A DNA stretch of 64,000 nucleotides from assembly GCF_004216955.1 (NCBI RefSeq), contig NZ_SGXL01000001.1, positions 2,693,413 to 2,757,412 of the forward strand, read 5' to 3'. The position numbers were made by a program, and so were the translations under genes. The stretch is from Fictibacillus sp. BK138. Its GTDB lineage: Bacteria; Bacillota; Bacilli; Bacillales; Fictibacillaceae. Below, piece after piece: positions 25,441 through 35,000 of the stretch (the first letter of the stretch is position 1; each line of letters begins with the position of its first letter). The notes under the pieces are model-generated. The model was not told the DNA's origin. It worked only from the letters and a program-made list of their open reading frames with translations, and did no database searches.

Positions 25441-26285
25441 TATTCACTTGCTTCAGCAGCCATGGCCGCCGCTTTTGTAGGGTGAACGGTTCCGAATGGA
25501 TGTTCAGGCGGTGCATAGATCGCATAAATTTTGAGTGGTTTATTCCCTGTATTCGTTAAGTTGTGCCACTTCCCCGCAGGAATCATGATGGCAAAATCGT
25601 CATATGCTTGAACTACAAAATCAAGTTGATTTTGGGAATCTCCCATCTGAACGATTCCTTCACCTTCTTCGATCCGTAAAAATTGATCCGTATTCGGATG
25701 AACTTCTAATCCGATGTCATCTCCAACATCTATACTCATCAAGGTTACTTGCAGATGCTCGCCAGTCCATAAAGCCGTACGATACGTATTATTTTGTTTA
25801 GAAGCCTCATCAATATTAATAACTAACGGTTTTCCTCCATAATCTCTAATTTCCGCTGGAGTATCTCTGTATAACCATTCCATTCGAGCTGCACTTTCCT
25901 TTTTTTCTGAGAAAACTTGCATAAAAACTTGCTGAACATAAGGGTTTTCACTGCGCTGGAAATGGTTCTGATAAGCATGAGAACCTTCTAATTCCGCTTC
26001 ATAAGCGATTCTTAATCCATCTTTGTAACTATAAAACGCTATCGGATCTACGCGATATTCTGGCTGAGATCCCGTAAGAGAAAGATAAAGCTCTGTAAAT
26101 TGCTGTAGATGATTTTGTTTGCCTTCAAGTGCATAAAGAATGTGATTCCTATGATGCTCATTAGGTGCAGTATGTGCTAGCCTCTGGTATAAATTGATCG
26201 CTGAAGCTTCTCTTTGAATACTCATTAGTAAAGCTTCTGCTTGTGAATGGTCATTCCGGTAGTAAGAATTATACACTCTGCTCAT
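25440..26285 (-). CDS. Fusion of a ferritin-like helical domain and a cupin domain
   Basis: About 281 aa. Residues 10-130 are helical with Glu/His pairs (QREASAINLYQRLAH, YALEGKQNHLQQF, AYEAELEGSHAYQNHF), as in ferritin-like two-iron proteins. Residues 150-270 are a cupin (EVHPNTDQFLRIEEGEG and PAGKWHNLTNTG), keeping a metal-binding His, Gln, Glu, His set. The cupin half alone is common in Bacillus; the fusion suggests a metal- or peroxide-related role. The start is unsure among TTG 26294, ATG 26285 and GTG 26276. Monocistronic. Confidence 0.7.
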   Translation of the reverse strand: MSRVYNSYYRNDHSQAEALLMSIQREASAINLYQRLAHTAPNEHHRNHILYALEGKQNHLQQFTELYLSLTGSQPEYRVDPIAFYSYKDGLRIAYEAELEGSHAYQNHFQRSENPYVQQVFMQVFSEKKESAARMEWLYRDTPAEIRDYGGKPLVINIDEASKQNNTYRTALWTGEHLQVTLMSIDVGDDIGLEVHPNTDQFLRIEEGEGIVQMGDSQNQLDFVVQAYDDFAIMIPAGKWHNLTNTGNKPLKIYAIYAPPEHPFGTVHPTKAAAMAAEASE

Positions 26286-26341
26286 TCCCTTCAAAGACTT
26301 ATGGGATTATCATATGCCTATATCAAAAGATAGGTACCCCC

Positions 26342-26370
26342 TTCTCATTCAGCGTGAAGGGTGATATACT
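26342..26370 (+). promoter_or_regulatory. Promoter for a candidate small RNA
   Basis: TTCTCA (26342-26347), a 17-bp spacer, TATACT (26365-26370). The -35 is weak. There is no rightward gene before the next terminator. Confidence 0.45.
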
Positions 26371-26376
26371 AAATCA

Positions 26377-26492
26377 TGCGATGAGCTAATTTGCATAAGA
26401 CGAGATTGACGCGCCTTTTTGGCAAGGCACTATGTGGAGTGCTGTCTCTCGCCGCAATACGCACAAAAGACGTCCTGTTGGACGTCTTTTTT
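26377..26492 (+). ncRNA. Candidate structured small RNA, about 115 nt
   Basis: Between a promoter-like pair and a strong terminator there is no ORF of note, but a consistent fold. CGAGA (26401-26405) pairs with TCTCG (26447-26451) and encloses GCCTT (26413-26417) with AAGGC (26424-26428), or the overlapping GCACT (26427-26431) with AGTGC (26438-26442). It ends in an 11-bp terminator stem. No known RNA family is recognised. It is convergent with the pentapeptide gene and could simply be its 3' region. Confidence 0.4.
26465..26492. terminator. Bidirectional terminator
   Basis: AAAAGACGTCC, TGTT loop, GGACGTCTTTT, then more T. It ends the candidate RNA (rightward) and the pentapeptide gene (leftward). 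Confidence 0.85.
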
Positions 26493-26495
26493 CTA

Positions 26496-27140
26496 TTACT
26501 CTTTAATTTTAAGTCCTAACAATCTTGAGAATCCTATCGCTTGGTGGGGTGAAACTTCGTATCCTTTTAAACTTTCAGCAGTGACATTGATCTGCTCATA
26601 GATGCACGTGCTTATATCAATGCCTTTTAACATCGTTTGTGTAAAGTCCACATCATTCAGATCGCAGTTTTGCAAACGAACCTTATTCAACTTAGCATCG
26701 AAAAAATTAGCACTTCTTAATGACGCTCCCTCGAATCCAGCTTGTTTGAACCGCGCCTCTGTAAAATTGCTCAGTTTCAAATCACAATTTTCGAAAAGGA
26801 CGTTTCCAATATGAGCGCCTGAAAAATCCACACCTAACAATTTGCATTCCTTAAACGTGACTCTATGTATAATCCCTTCACACATCCGTGTATTCGATAG
26901 ATTACAATTTTCAAAAACCACATCCGTCATATCGATGTTCATAAACGTACAATTTATAAAAGTGGTATTCTTAAAAAAAACTTTTGAAAATACAACCTTA
27001 TCCATTACCTCATTGTCTGCTTGGGAATTAACGACTGTACAGTTTATGAGTTCCTGTTCTTCTTCATAGAAGATATCCTGGAAGTTCGCACTCTTTTGGT
27101 CAGGATGAATTTTGGGTGATTCTATTTTTATATTTGACAT
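26496..27140 (-). CDS. Pentapeptide-repeat protein, Qnr-like
   Basis: 214 aa, the same length as plasmid Qnr proteins. The A(D/N)(L/F)xx-type repeat runs over about residues 30-190 (FINCTFMNIDMTDVVFENCN, LKLSNFTEARFKQAGF and on), which should fold as a right-handed quadrilateral beta-helix. The C-terminal helix, HQAIGFSRLLGLKI, matches the Qnr dimerisation helix in place and type. Qnr proteins mimic DNA and protect gyrase from quinolones; chromosomal relatives have unclear native roles. RBS GAGGTGG, ATG 27140. Confidence 0.75.
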   Translation of the reverse strand: MSNIKIESPKIHPDQKSANFQDIFYEEEQELINCTVVNSQADNEVMDKVVFSKVFFKNTTFINCTFMNIDMTDVVFENCNLSNTRMCEGIIHRVTFKECKLLGVDFSGAHIGNVLFENCDLKLSNFTEARFKQAGFEGASLRSANFFDAKLNKVRLQNCDLNDVDFTQTMLKGIDISTCIYEQINVTAESLKGYEVSPHQAIGFSRLLGLKIKE

Positions 27141-27254
27141 ATTCCACCTCTGTTTTCTTCTAACTGTTCATTACCATCATTAACGTTACAAGAAAACAAA
27201 ATGGTTTATAAGTCTTTCTTTTTTCTCAAGATTGTGTGCAATGAGCAAAAACAA

Positions 27255-27725
27255 TTAATAGATATTTTCTTTTATTGGCAACTTTACTTTGATAACAGCC
27301 GAAGCCATGATACTCATTAACCCGGTTACGATAAACAGCAACGTAAACAATTCCAGTCCTTTTGTTGGTGATTGATAAGTAAGTAAACTCGTAAAGATTA
27401 ATAACAGTCCCAGTATACTAAAGAACATAAACAGTTTGTTCCTTTGATTCTTTAGCAGCCATGTTGCTGTTAGTATCATTATGTACAATCCGCTAACTGC
27501 CATGAGCATTGGAAAGACCGGCTTGAATTTCGCTGCATAAATAAAATGGTCGAGTCCGGAAATATCTGATGGAGCTGTTACCGTTCCGTTCATCCATCTC
27601 GAGAAAATAGCCGTGTGATTCCACTCCCATTGAACATTTCTTAACTCGCTTCCTTCATACCAAGCTGAAAATGTTGAAAACAAAAACGTAAAGATGGCTA
27701 TCGCATATTGCACGATATAAGTCAT
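27255..27725 (-). CDS. Four-TM membrane protein, DUF4306/YjdJ-like
   Basis: 156 aa with membrane helices at about 5-22, 70-90, 97-117 and 123-145. The N-terminal STFSAWYEGSELR and the later LDHFIYAAKFKP are what I recall from Bacillus YjdJ-type (DUF4306) proteins, of unknown function. RBS GGGGAG, ATG 27725. It lies 57 bp downstream of the anchored protein gene in the same direction. Confidence 0.55.
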   Translation of the reverse strand: MTYIVQYAIAIFTFLFSTFSAWYEGSELRNVQWEWNHTAIFSRWMNGTVTAPSDISGLDHFIYAAKFKPVFPMLMAVSGLYIMILTATWLLKNQRNKLFMFFSILGLLLIFTSLLTYQSPTKGLELFTLLFIVTGLMSIMASAVIKVKLPIKENIY

Positions 27726-27782
27726 ATTTCAACTCCCCTTTTCCTTTATACGGTCGGTCATCTTATTTTATTGAGTGAGGTA

Positions 27783-28304
27783 CTAGCGTTCTTGGTACTC
27801 ATTTGTGATCGTCATGTTTTTAACTTCGTATCCTTGGTCTGTAATAGCTTTTATTAATTTCTTTTTTGTTTCTATACTAACACCCTTATCATGCCAGATA
27901 ACCACTTCGATTTCTTTTTTCGTCTCATCCATCAATTCGGCTCGAGCATGCTTGTTGTCTGGCAACAATCTATCCACGACCGATTTAATATCTGAGGAAA
28001 CTTTTATTCTAAAAAGCTCATATTCAAAAGCGTCTTCTATCTGTTTGTTTTTTCCGGTTTGTCCGACATGGAAGACGACTTCAGGATTCTCTTCAAAATA
28101 AGCGTAAGCATGATATTCATTATAAAGCATTTCAAAACTCATGTTTTTGATGATTACAGGCTTATCGTACTTGTATTCAAGCACATCTTCAAATTCTTGT
28201 TTGTAATAAAAGTAGTTCCAGATAAGTCCATATTTCACATAACACGCTGCTATTAAAATAGAACCGATTAGTGAAGCAAATATTATTTTTGTTCTTCTTT
28301 TCAA
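27783..28304 (-). CDS. Membrane-anchored or lipoprotein, unknown function
   Basis: 173 aa from TTG 28304, six bases after AGGAGG; the longer reading would include that ribosome site. A basic start is followed by a hydrophobic segment ending LIAAC, which fits a lipobox, then about 150 hydrophilic residues outside the membrane. It lies 33 bp downstream of a 45-aa membrane protein gene. No family recognised. Confidence 0.6.
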   Translation of the reverse strand: MKRRTKIIFASLIGSILIAACYVKYGLIWNYFYYKQEFEDVLEYKYDKPVIIKNMSFEMLYNEYHAYAYFEENPEVVFHVGQTGKNKQIEDAFEYELFRIKVSSDIKSVVDRLLPDNKHARAELMDETKKEIEVVIWHDKGVSIETKKKLIKAITDQGYEVKNMTITNEYQER

Positions 28305-28337
28305 CCTGTACCTCCTGCTGATCAAAATCCTATTTGT

Positions 28338-28475
28338 TTAGTAACGCTGATTTTCTTTTATTTCTTCCAGCAATTCTGCTATTCTTTCATTTTGTTTATG
28401 ATTCTTTTTGAGCTGGACCTCGATTCCTAAAAGTGTAATAAAAATCAAAAGAAAAGCAATGAACCCGTATATCAC
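28338..28475 (-). CDS. 45-aa single-pass membrane protein
   Basis: GTG 28475 seven bases after AGGAGG. A TM helix at residues 2-19 (IYGFIAFLLIFITLLGIEV) is followed by a charged amphipathic helix (NERIAELLEEIKEN). It is probably co-transcribed with the anchored protein gene that follows. Layout recalls small proteins that bind and modulate membrane partners; function unknown. Confidence 0.65.
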   Translation of the reverse strand: MIYGFIAFLLIFITLLGIEVQLKKNHKQNERIAELLEEIKENQRY

Positions 28476-28545
28476 GGCCACCCCTCCTATGTAAACAAGT
28501 ACGTTTTACTTTAAATTTCTACTGAGTTAAAAGGCTTTTAATACG

Positions 28546-28752
28546 CTATGTACAGCAATACGTCGCTTTTTTCAATTGATCTCTTGGAATATAGACTTCT
28601 CCATTTTTCAACTTGTAATCAATCCCGTTTTCGCTCAATCTCTCAACCACATTTTCTCCTGCTTCTCCCCAATGCACGTACACTCTGTTTTCATGATCTT
28701 GGCAAGCGGTTAGAAACAGGACTACTAATATAATAAGGAATCTAGTAATCAA
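28546..28752 (-). CDS. Small lipoprotein, 68 aa
   Basis: TTG 28752 with AAAGGAG upstream. The signal peptide ends in lipobox LTAC (Cys17), followed by about 50 residues with a C-terminal Cys-Cys pair. No family recognised. Between a membrane-protein pair and a disrupted tubby-like gene. Confidence 0.6.
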   Translation of the reverse strand: MITRFLIILVVLFLTACQDHENRVYVHWGEAGENVVERLSENGIDYKLKNGEVYIPRDQLKKATYCCT

Positions 28753-28780
28753 AACTCGTTACTCTCCTTTAAGATTCGTT

Positions 28781-29289
28781 TTATGTAACGGCTCCTCCGC
28801 CGGCATTTGAACTATTGCGTTTCTCGATCGCATTAACTCCCATTACAACCGCGATCAGTTCTTCTGTTGTTAGTGAATCTGAGTAATTTCTCAATTCGAA
28901 AGCTGCAGATTGAAAGAAACCGTTCACTTTTTTGAACGTTGCTGCTTCCGATTTATTTTCATTAAGAATGGTGTATTCTTTTGAAAATGCAGGGGATTCG
29001 ATCTCATATGTGGCGTCATAGGTGAGATAATGATACCGCTTTGGAAAAAAGGGAATGACGATTTCACTTCGCCTAACTCAGTCCCATCTGACTGTTTGAT
29101 ATTCCATCTTCCCGAGAAGAAAGGAAAGCTTCCTTCGACCACAACTTCTCCTCTTTCATTCTCTACGTTCAAACTCGAACCGAATGCACTCTTTAAATCA
29201 ATTTCTCCGATTCTTTCTTGTGATTCATTGTAAATATCCGTTTTCCCCGAAGAGAAAAAATTGTCATTGAAGTATACGCACTTTTCCAT
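28781..29289 (-). pseudogene. Tubby C-terminal/LURP-one-like protein gene, disrupted by a one-base frameshift
   Basis: ATG 29289 (GAGGTGAT site) opens a frame of about 81 residues (MEKCVYFNDNFF start, then SFPFFSGRWNI and SSFPFF), after which the reading would end at 28924. Shifting by -1 at the T6 run (29045-29050) restores a frame to TAA 28781-28783, adding KRYHYLTYDATYEI and ending LTTEELIAVVMGVNAI. The whole span is 509 bp, one short of 170 codons. The restored protein has the repeated GxFxxF strands of the LURP-one/scramblase fold. A mutation, a sequencing slip or programmed slippage on C CCT TTT could explain it. Confidence 0.7.
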
Positions 29290-29493
29290 AGTTATCACCT
29301 CTATTTAAAAGTAGATGCTGCTTTTGCATTAAAAAACCTATCCTCTCTATATTCCATTGTTTGGAAGGATATTCCTCTCCAAATAAGTAAACTGCTTTCT
29401 CCCATGCATGTTTAGAGGAGTAAAAGGCAATAACTTGGGATAATAAATAAGCGTGTGGTAGGATGATACTTATTATTTATAGGGAGAAACAGG

Positions 29494-31671
29494 GTGAAAT
29501 GGATGAGAGAACTTCATAGAAAAAATGACTGGCTCGGAAGGCTGCTCGCATCTGACCCGGGACAGATCCGCTTTTATAAAGCGAGCCGCGCGACGATCAG
29601 CTTGATCGCCTCCGTTTTCACAACGCTATTGATCTTGCGGACTACTGGAAATTCCGTGATCACACCTGCCATCGTTTCCGGTATGGCTGGATTGCTCGGA
29701 ATCATGGCGGTCATGGATGACACGAAGGAAAAGATGAAGATTACCACCTTACTGATGGCCCCTTCTGCCATGTTTGGGATAACGATCGGCTCTTTATCTG
29801 GTAATGCGTATTACATCGATGCGATGATGATCATTATTATTTTCTGCAGTTTTTATTTGACGCGGTTTGGTGTGCGGTATTTTTCATTATCGATGATCGC
29901 ATTTATGACCGTTTACATTTCGTCTGTTTTGAAGCTGCACAGCAACCAGCTGCCTTGGTTTTTCGCAGGCATCACGATCGGTATCCTCTATGCGTATGTG
30001 GTGAATTTTATTCTTTTTCAAAGTACGGCAAAAAATTTAAAGAAAAGTATTCGTTCTTTTCATTTTCAAAGCAATCTTACTTTTAATCTTTTACTCACTG
30101 CCATGAAGGACCCTGAAGTAAGTCTGAAACGCAAAAAAGAGATTCAGAAGAATGTACTCAAGCTAAAAGAGTACGCTGTAATTGTGTCGGGGTACATAAA
30201 AGCAGAAGATGTAAATGAAATGTGGCCCGGTTTAACTGCTTCACAACTGCGGTTATATGTCTTTGATACAGGTATGCTTGCTGAAACATTATCTGATTCG
30301 ATCCGGAGTCTAAAGAATGCCGATGCCCAAGACCTGGAGGAGATAAGACCTCTGCTTATCGAGGTCACCCAGGCTCTTCGCGATGCGGATGTACTCGCAC
30401 CGAATGAAGAAGGGCAGAATTTAGAAGGAGCCGAAAGGGCTGTTCAAAAGCTGCGTCTTATGATCCTGGACCTCTTGAATCGTGATTCAGAGCCAAAGGG
30501 CTGGGTATTTTTAATAAGACGTATTGAATCGATCGCGAACCATGTGGTTGAAGGTGCTACTACGATACAACAGGCTTTGAATGGAAAAAAAGCAGTCACA
30601 ACTGGATCAGAAGAAACGGAAGAAAAATTAGAAGAAGAAGCTCCAAAAGAAGAAACAGGCTTGAAACCTTCCACACGGAAAGCTTTTCAAGCGCTCGTCG
30701 CTGGTGTTCTGTCCATCCTTATCGGGCAGCTCATCTCTCCTACCCAGCCGTACTGGGTACTGCTCACTGCTTTTATCGTCCTGCTCGGAACTGAATCGAT
30801 CGGCCGTATTTACACGAAAGGATACCAGCGTTCACTTGGGACCATTATTGGGGCAGTGATCGGCTTTTTGATGGCAAAGCTGTTATCCGGCCAGCCTGTA
30901 ATCGAAGTCATTTTACTTTTTGCCGTTATTTTCTTAGCATTTTATTTACTCACCGTATCTTACACGATGATGAGTTTGTTTATCACGATGCTGATCGCGT
31001 TCATGTATGATATTTTACTTGGTGGAATTACGTTTGAGCTTATCGGTGCCCGTGTCCTTGATACGATCGCCGGAGCTTTAATCGCACTAGTTGTTTCAAC
31101 GATTGTTTTTCCGAAGAAAACGAAACAAAAAGTAGCCGAGTCGATCAATGAGTTCTTTGAAGAGCTTAAACCGTATATTACGGAATATGTGAAGAGTTTT
31201 CGCGAGGATGTAAACGTTAAAGAGCTTTCTGAAAAAGGATTTACGCTGGATCAAAAGCTGAATTCTATAAGAGATGAAGCTCAAACCCTAATGCAGCGGC
31301 CAGGTTCTCCTGCCCATACGGATATGAGCCGGTGGTTCACGGTGCTTTCTGCCATCAATTATTACGCGAAGCATCTCGTAGCTTCCTCTTATCGAAAAGG
31401 ATTTGACTATCCAGAGGAATTGGTGGTCGTGTTCAAAATGACCGAAGAAAAGCTTGGACATAACATCGATACGTTGATGGAACTCCTTAAGAGATCTGAA
31501 CTGGAAGAACCTCTTATGTACAGTCTTGAAAACGAGCGTGAGCAGATCGAACGCCTCGCTCCAAGCAGAAAACAGTCTCAGCGTGACTTGATCCACCACC
31601 TCTATTATGTATGGCGGATCAATCATTCGCTCATTGAACTGGGTACAGAGTTAAGTGCAAGGGAGAAGTAA
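29494..31671 (+). CDS. FUSC-family membrane exporter
   Basis: 725 aa from GTG 29494 (AGGGAG, seven bases). Two similar membrane modules occur at about 30-170 and 400-555, each with four to six TM helices and each followed by a cytoplasmic helical domain (170-390 and 560-725). This is the duplicated plan of FUSC/ArAE (aromatic acid exporter, YccS-like) proteins. The linker at about 370-395 is highly acidic. Likely efflux of aromatic or other weak acids; substrate unknown. Monocistronic. Confidence 0.8.
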   Translation: MKWMRELHRKNDWLGRLLASDPGQIRFYKASRATISLIASVFTTLLILRTTGNSVITPAIVSGMAGLLGIMAVMDDTKEKMKITTLLMAPSAMFGITIGSLSGNAYYIDAMMIIIIFCSFYLTRFGVRYFSLSMIAFMTVYISSVLKLHSNQLPWFFAGITIGILYAYVVNFILFQSTAKNLKKSIRSFHFQSNLTFNLLLTAMKDPEVSLKRKKEIQKNVLKLKEYAVIVSGYIKAEDVNEMWPGLTASQLRLYVFDTGMLAETLSDSIRSLKNADAQDLEEIRPLLIEVTQALRDADVLAPNEEGQNLEGAERAVQKLRLMILDLLNRDSEPKGWVFLIRRIESIANHVVEGATTIQQALNGKKAVTTGSEETEEKLEEEAPKEETGLKPSTRKAFQALVAGVLSILIGQLISPTQPYWVLLTAFIVLLGTESIGRIYTKGYQRSLGTIIGAVIGFLMAKLLSGQPVIEVILLFAVIFLAFYLLTVSYTMMSLFITMLIAFMYDILLGGITFELIGARVLDTIAGALIALVVSTIVFPKKTKQKVAESINEFFEELKPYITEYVKSFREDVNVKELSEKGFTLDQKLNSIRDEAQTLMQRPGSPAHTDMSRWFTVLSAINYYAKHLVASSYRKGFDYPEELVVVFKMTEEKLGHNIDTLMELLKRSELEEPLMYSLENEREQIERLAPSRKQSQRDLIHHLYYVWRINHSLIELGTELSAREK

Positions 31672-32090
31672 TATACTTCTTCCTTTTTTTCATATTAAAT
31701 AAATTCCAGTTTCACCAAAATAAACATATCCTTCTACACAAGGGGTGTGTTTTTGTTTTTTTATCATCGAAAACCCCAACTTCACTCTTTAATTTTAGTT
31801 CATTTGAATTACTATTTCTGATTTCCAGAACAAAAAATGGCTATTATTCTTTAAAAATAGGTCTCTTGGCCTTCTTCAAAACCCCCTTTGTCAACCCATA
31901 CATATCTCTATACAATTCAACTTAATTAATCCTCATCTAGAATCCTGCCTAATCCACAGTTTCAACTTTTTCATCTTCATGAATACGTTCTTTACTTATT
32001 GGAGGTGTTTCATGCCCAAAACCTAGTAAACTCATTTTCTACATATTTAGCTCTCAAAATACTACATTCTATCTACTAGGAGGATATACC
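31672..32090. other. Gene-free stretch before the subtilase gene
   Basis: 419 bp, AT-rich. I see no supportable ORF, no clear terminator after the FUSC gene (only a short T-run near 31680) and no convincing promoter, although one for the protease must lie here. Confidence 0.5.
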
Positions 32091-35000
32091 GTGAAAAAAT
32101 GGAACATGAAGAGTTTTTTTGCAGCAACCTTATCCACTGTTATGCTTTCATCACCTCTAACCAGCGTTACCGCGTTTAATCATGCAGCAATAGATACTGT
32201 GATCGAAAATGATGTAAGTTCAGGCGAACAATCCATCACGTTGATCACTGGGGATGTCGTAAAAATTACAACCATTGAAGGCGGAAAACAAATCATCAAC
32301 GTTGAACCGGCTGACCGTAACGGAGCAGGCGCACAAGTTTTAACTGTCGATGAAGATACTTATGTTATTCCAAGTTCTGCTATGCCTTATGTAGCAGCTG
32401 AAAAATTAGACATGGATTTGTTCAACGTCACTGAACTAATAAAGAATGGATACGATGACAAGAAGATGAGTTCATTGCCCGTAATCGTTGAGTATGAGGA
32501 ATCTAAAGCTAGATCTCAACAAAACAAACCGACTCCTAAAGGAGCACAAAAAGCGCGCGTGTTAGAGAGTATTAACGGCGCTGCCCTTTCGGCTTCAAAA
32601 AAGGAAGCGGATACATTCTGGAAAGACATTACGCCTGAATATGATTCAGCACAAAAAACAGTCTCAGAGTCTTTATCTTTTGAACAAGGAATCGAAAAAA
32701 TATGGCTGGATGGACGAGTAGAAGCCAATTTAGAGCAAAGTATTCCTCAAATTGGAGCCAACACTGTATGGGAGTCAGGTTTTACCGGCAAGGGAGTAAA
32801 AGTAGCTGTGCTCGACTCTGGAATTGATCCAAATCATCCTGATCTTTCTGGACAGATAGATGAAGCGAAAAGTTTTGTACCTGGTGAGACAGTGGATGAT
32901 AAACATGGACATGGTACACATGTTGCTTCGACTGTTTTAGGTACAGGCGCAGCTTCTGAAGGGAAAAATAAAGGGGTTGCTCCTGAAGCACGTTTATTGG
33001 TAGGTAAAGTACTTAATGACGCAGGCAGCGGTTTAGATTCTTGGATCATCGATGGTATGGAATGGGCGTCTGATAACGCGAAGATCGTCAGCATGAGTTT
33101 AGGAAGCAGTGAGCCAAGTGACGGAACAGACCCGATGGCTCAAGCTGTAAACCGTCTAAGTGAAGAAAAAGGAACACTATTTGTTATCGCTGCCGGCAAC
33201 GCAGGTTATGAAGGTGCCATCGGCTCTCCGGGAGCTGCCGATGCTGCTTTAACGATCGGAGCTGTCGATAAATCGGATAAAATTGCCTATTTCACATCAA
33301 AAGGACCTCGTTATGGAGATAAAGCAATAAAGCCAGACTTGTCAGCACCAGGCGTTGGGATTGTTGCTGCTCGCTCTGCGCTTTCGTCAGGAACTGGTTC
33401 TTATACAAGCATGAGCGGTACATCCATGGCAACACCGCACGTTGCAGGTGCCGCTGCCCTTCTTTTACAGAAGAATCCGGAATGGACAGGCACTCAGCTA
33501 AAAGAAGCATTGATGAGTTCATCTAAAAGGTTAAATTATTCACCATATCATATTGGTACTGGACGTTTGGATGTTCCGGCAGCAGCAAACAGCACAGTCC
33601 GCGCAACGGGCTCTATCTCGTTCGGTTTCTTTAAGTGGCCGCATGATGATGCACAGCCTGTACAAAAAACAGTCACGTACACAAACGATGCTGACACAGC
33701 TGTAACACTTAATCTTCAAGCTGATTTTAAAAATGCAAATGGCAATGCTGCACAAAGCGGCATGTTATCTTTGGCTGAGACACAGATTACGGTTCCAGCT
33801 AATGGCACAAAAAGCGTAACCGTAACATTGGATCCTCAATTTGGTGAATTCGGCAGTCGTTATGAAGGTCATTTAACGGCTACAGATGCTAACGGTAAAC
33901 AAATCGCTCATACTTCTATGGGTATGTTGAAAGAAGAAGAGAAATATTCATTAACCTTGAATGCTAAGGACCGTAATGGCAATCCTACCCTTGCGTATGC
34001 TGCACTTTTCAGCGAAGATATGATTCCTGAGATCGTCGCTGTAAACGGCACAACTGAACTTCGTTTACGCCCTGGTACGTATTCTGCAATGGCTATGATG
34101 GAAGTGGATACAGCTACGGATCACCGTGGAATTGCATTAGTCGGGAATCCAGAGATTACATTAAACGGCCCGCAAACGGTAGAACTTGATGCCTCAAAAG
34201 CTAACGAAATTAAAGTTGAAGTGCCAAAAAACACAGAACCAAGCTACCAGCGTATGGAGTACTACCGAAATATTGAAGGAAAAACGATGAGTCATATTAA
34301 CTTATTGCCAGTATGGATCGATAAGATGTATGCTGTTCCGACTGAAGAAGTGGAAAACGGTGAGTTTGAATATTTGACTCGCTGGCGTTTAATCAAACCT
34401 TACCTTGAGATTAATTTTAAAGGGAAAGTACTTGACGAGATTCCATTGGCAGGCAGCACACCTCTTGATGGCAAATATAACTTGTCCACTGTCTATGCAG
34501 GAAATGGTACAGAAGCAGATTATCAAAACATAAATGTTAAAGGTAAGATTGTAGTTGTTGACCGAAACACACAAGTGACTCCGCCTCAGCAATCCGTTGC
34601 CGCACACGCAGCAGGTGCGAAACTGTTGATTATCGTAAACAATGAAGATACAGAATTCAGCGTGTTTGCTGGAAATCCGGATTACACAGATATTCCGTTG
34701 GCTGTTGCGGGAATCAGTAAAAGTGAAGGTGACGAACTTATTAAGGCAGCAAGTTCAGGCAACTTGCACCTGAACGTGGAAGGTGAAGTGAATACACCAT
34801 ATGTTTATGATTTGATGGATGTTCATCAAGGGAGCATTCCGGAAGATCTTAGTTATGCGCCTGAAAACGAGGAATTGGTCAAAATCGACACGCGTTACAA
34901 ATCGGACCGTGAAGCGCCAGGCGGAGAATTCCGTTATGATCTGCGCCCACATACATTTGGAGCTGTTGGTTTCTTATACAAATTAGACTACCCATCCGTT

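Noticed and set aside
31735-31760. Terminator after the FUSC gene
   Set aside because: Only short complementary words around ACACA/TGTGT; the stem is too weak to call.
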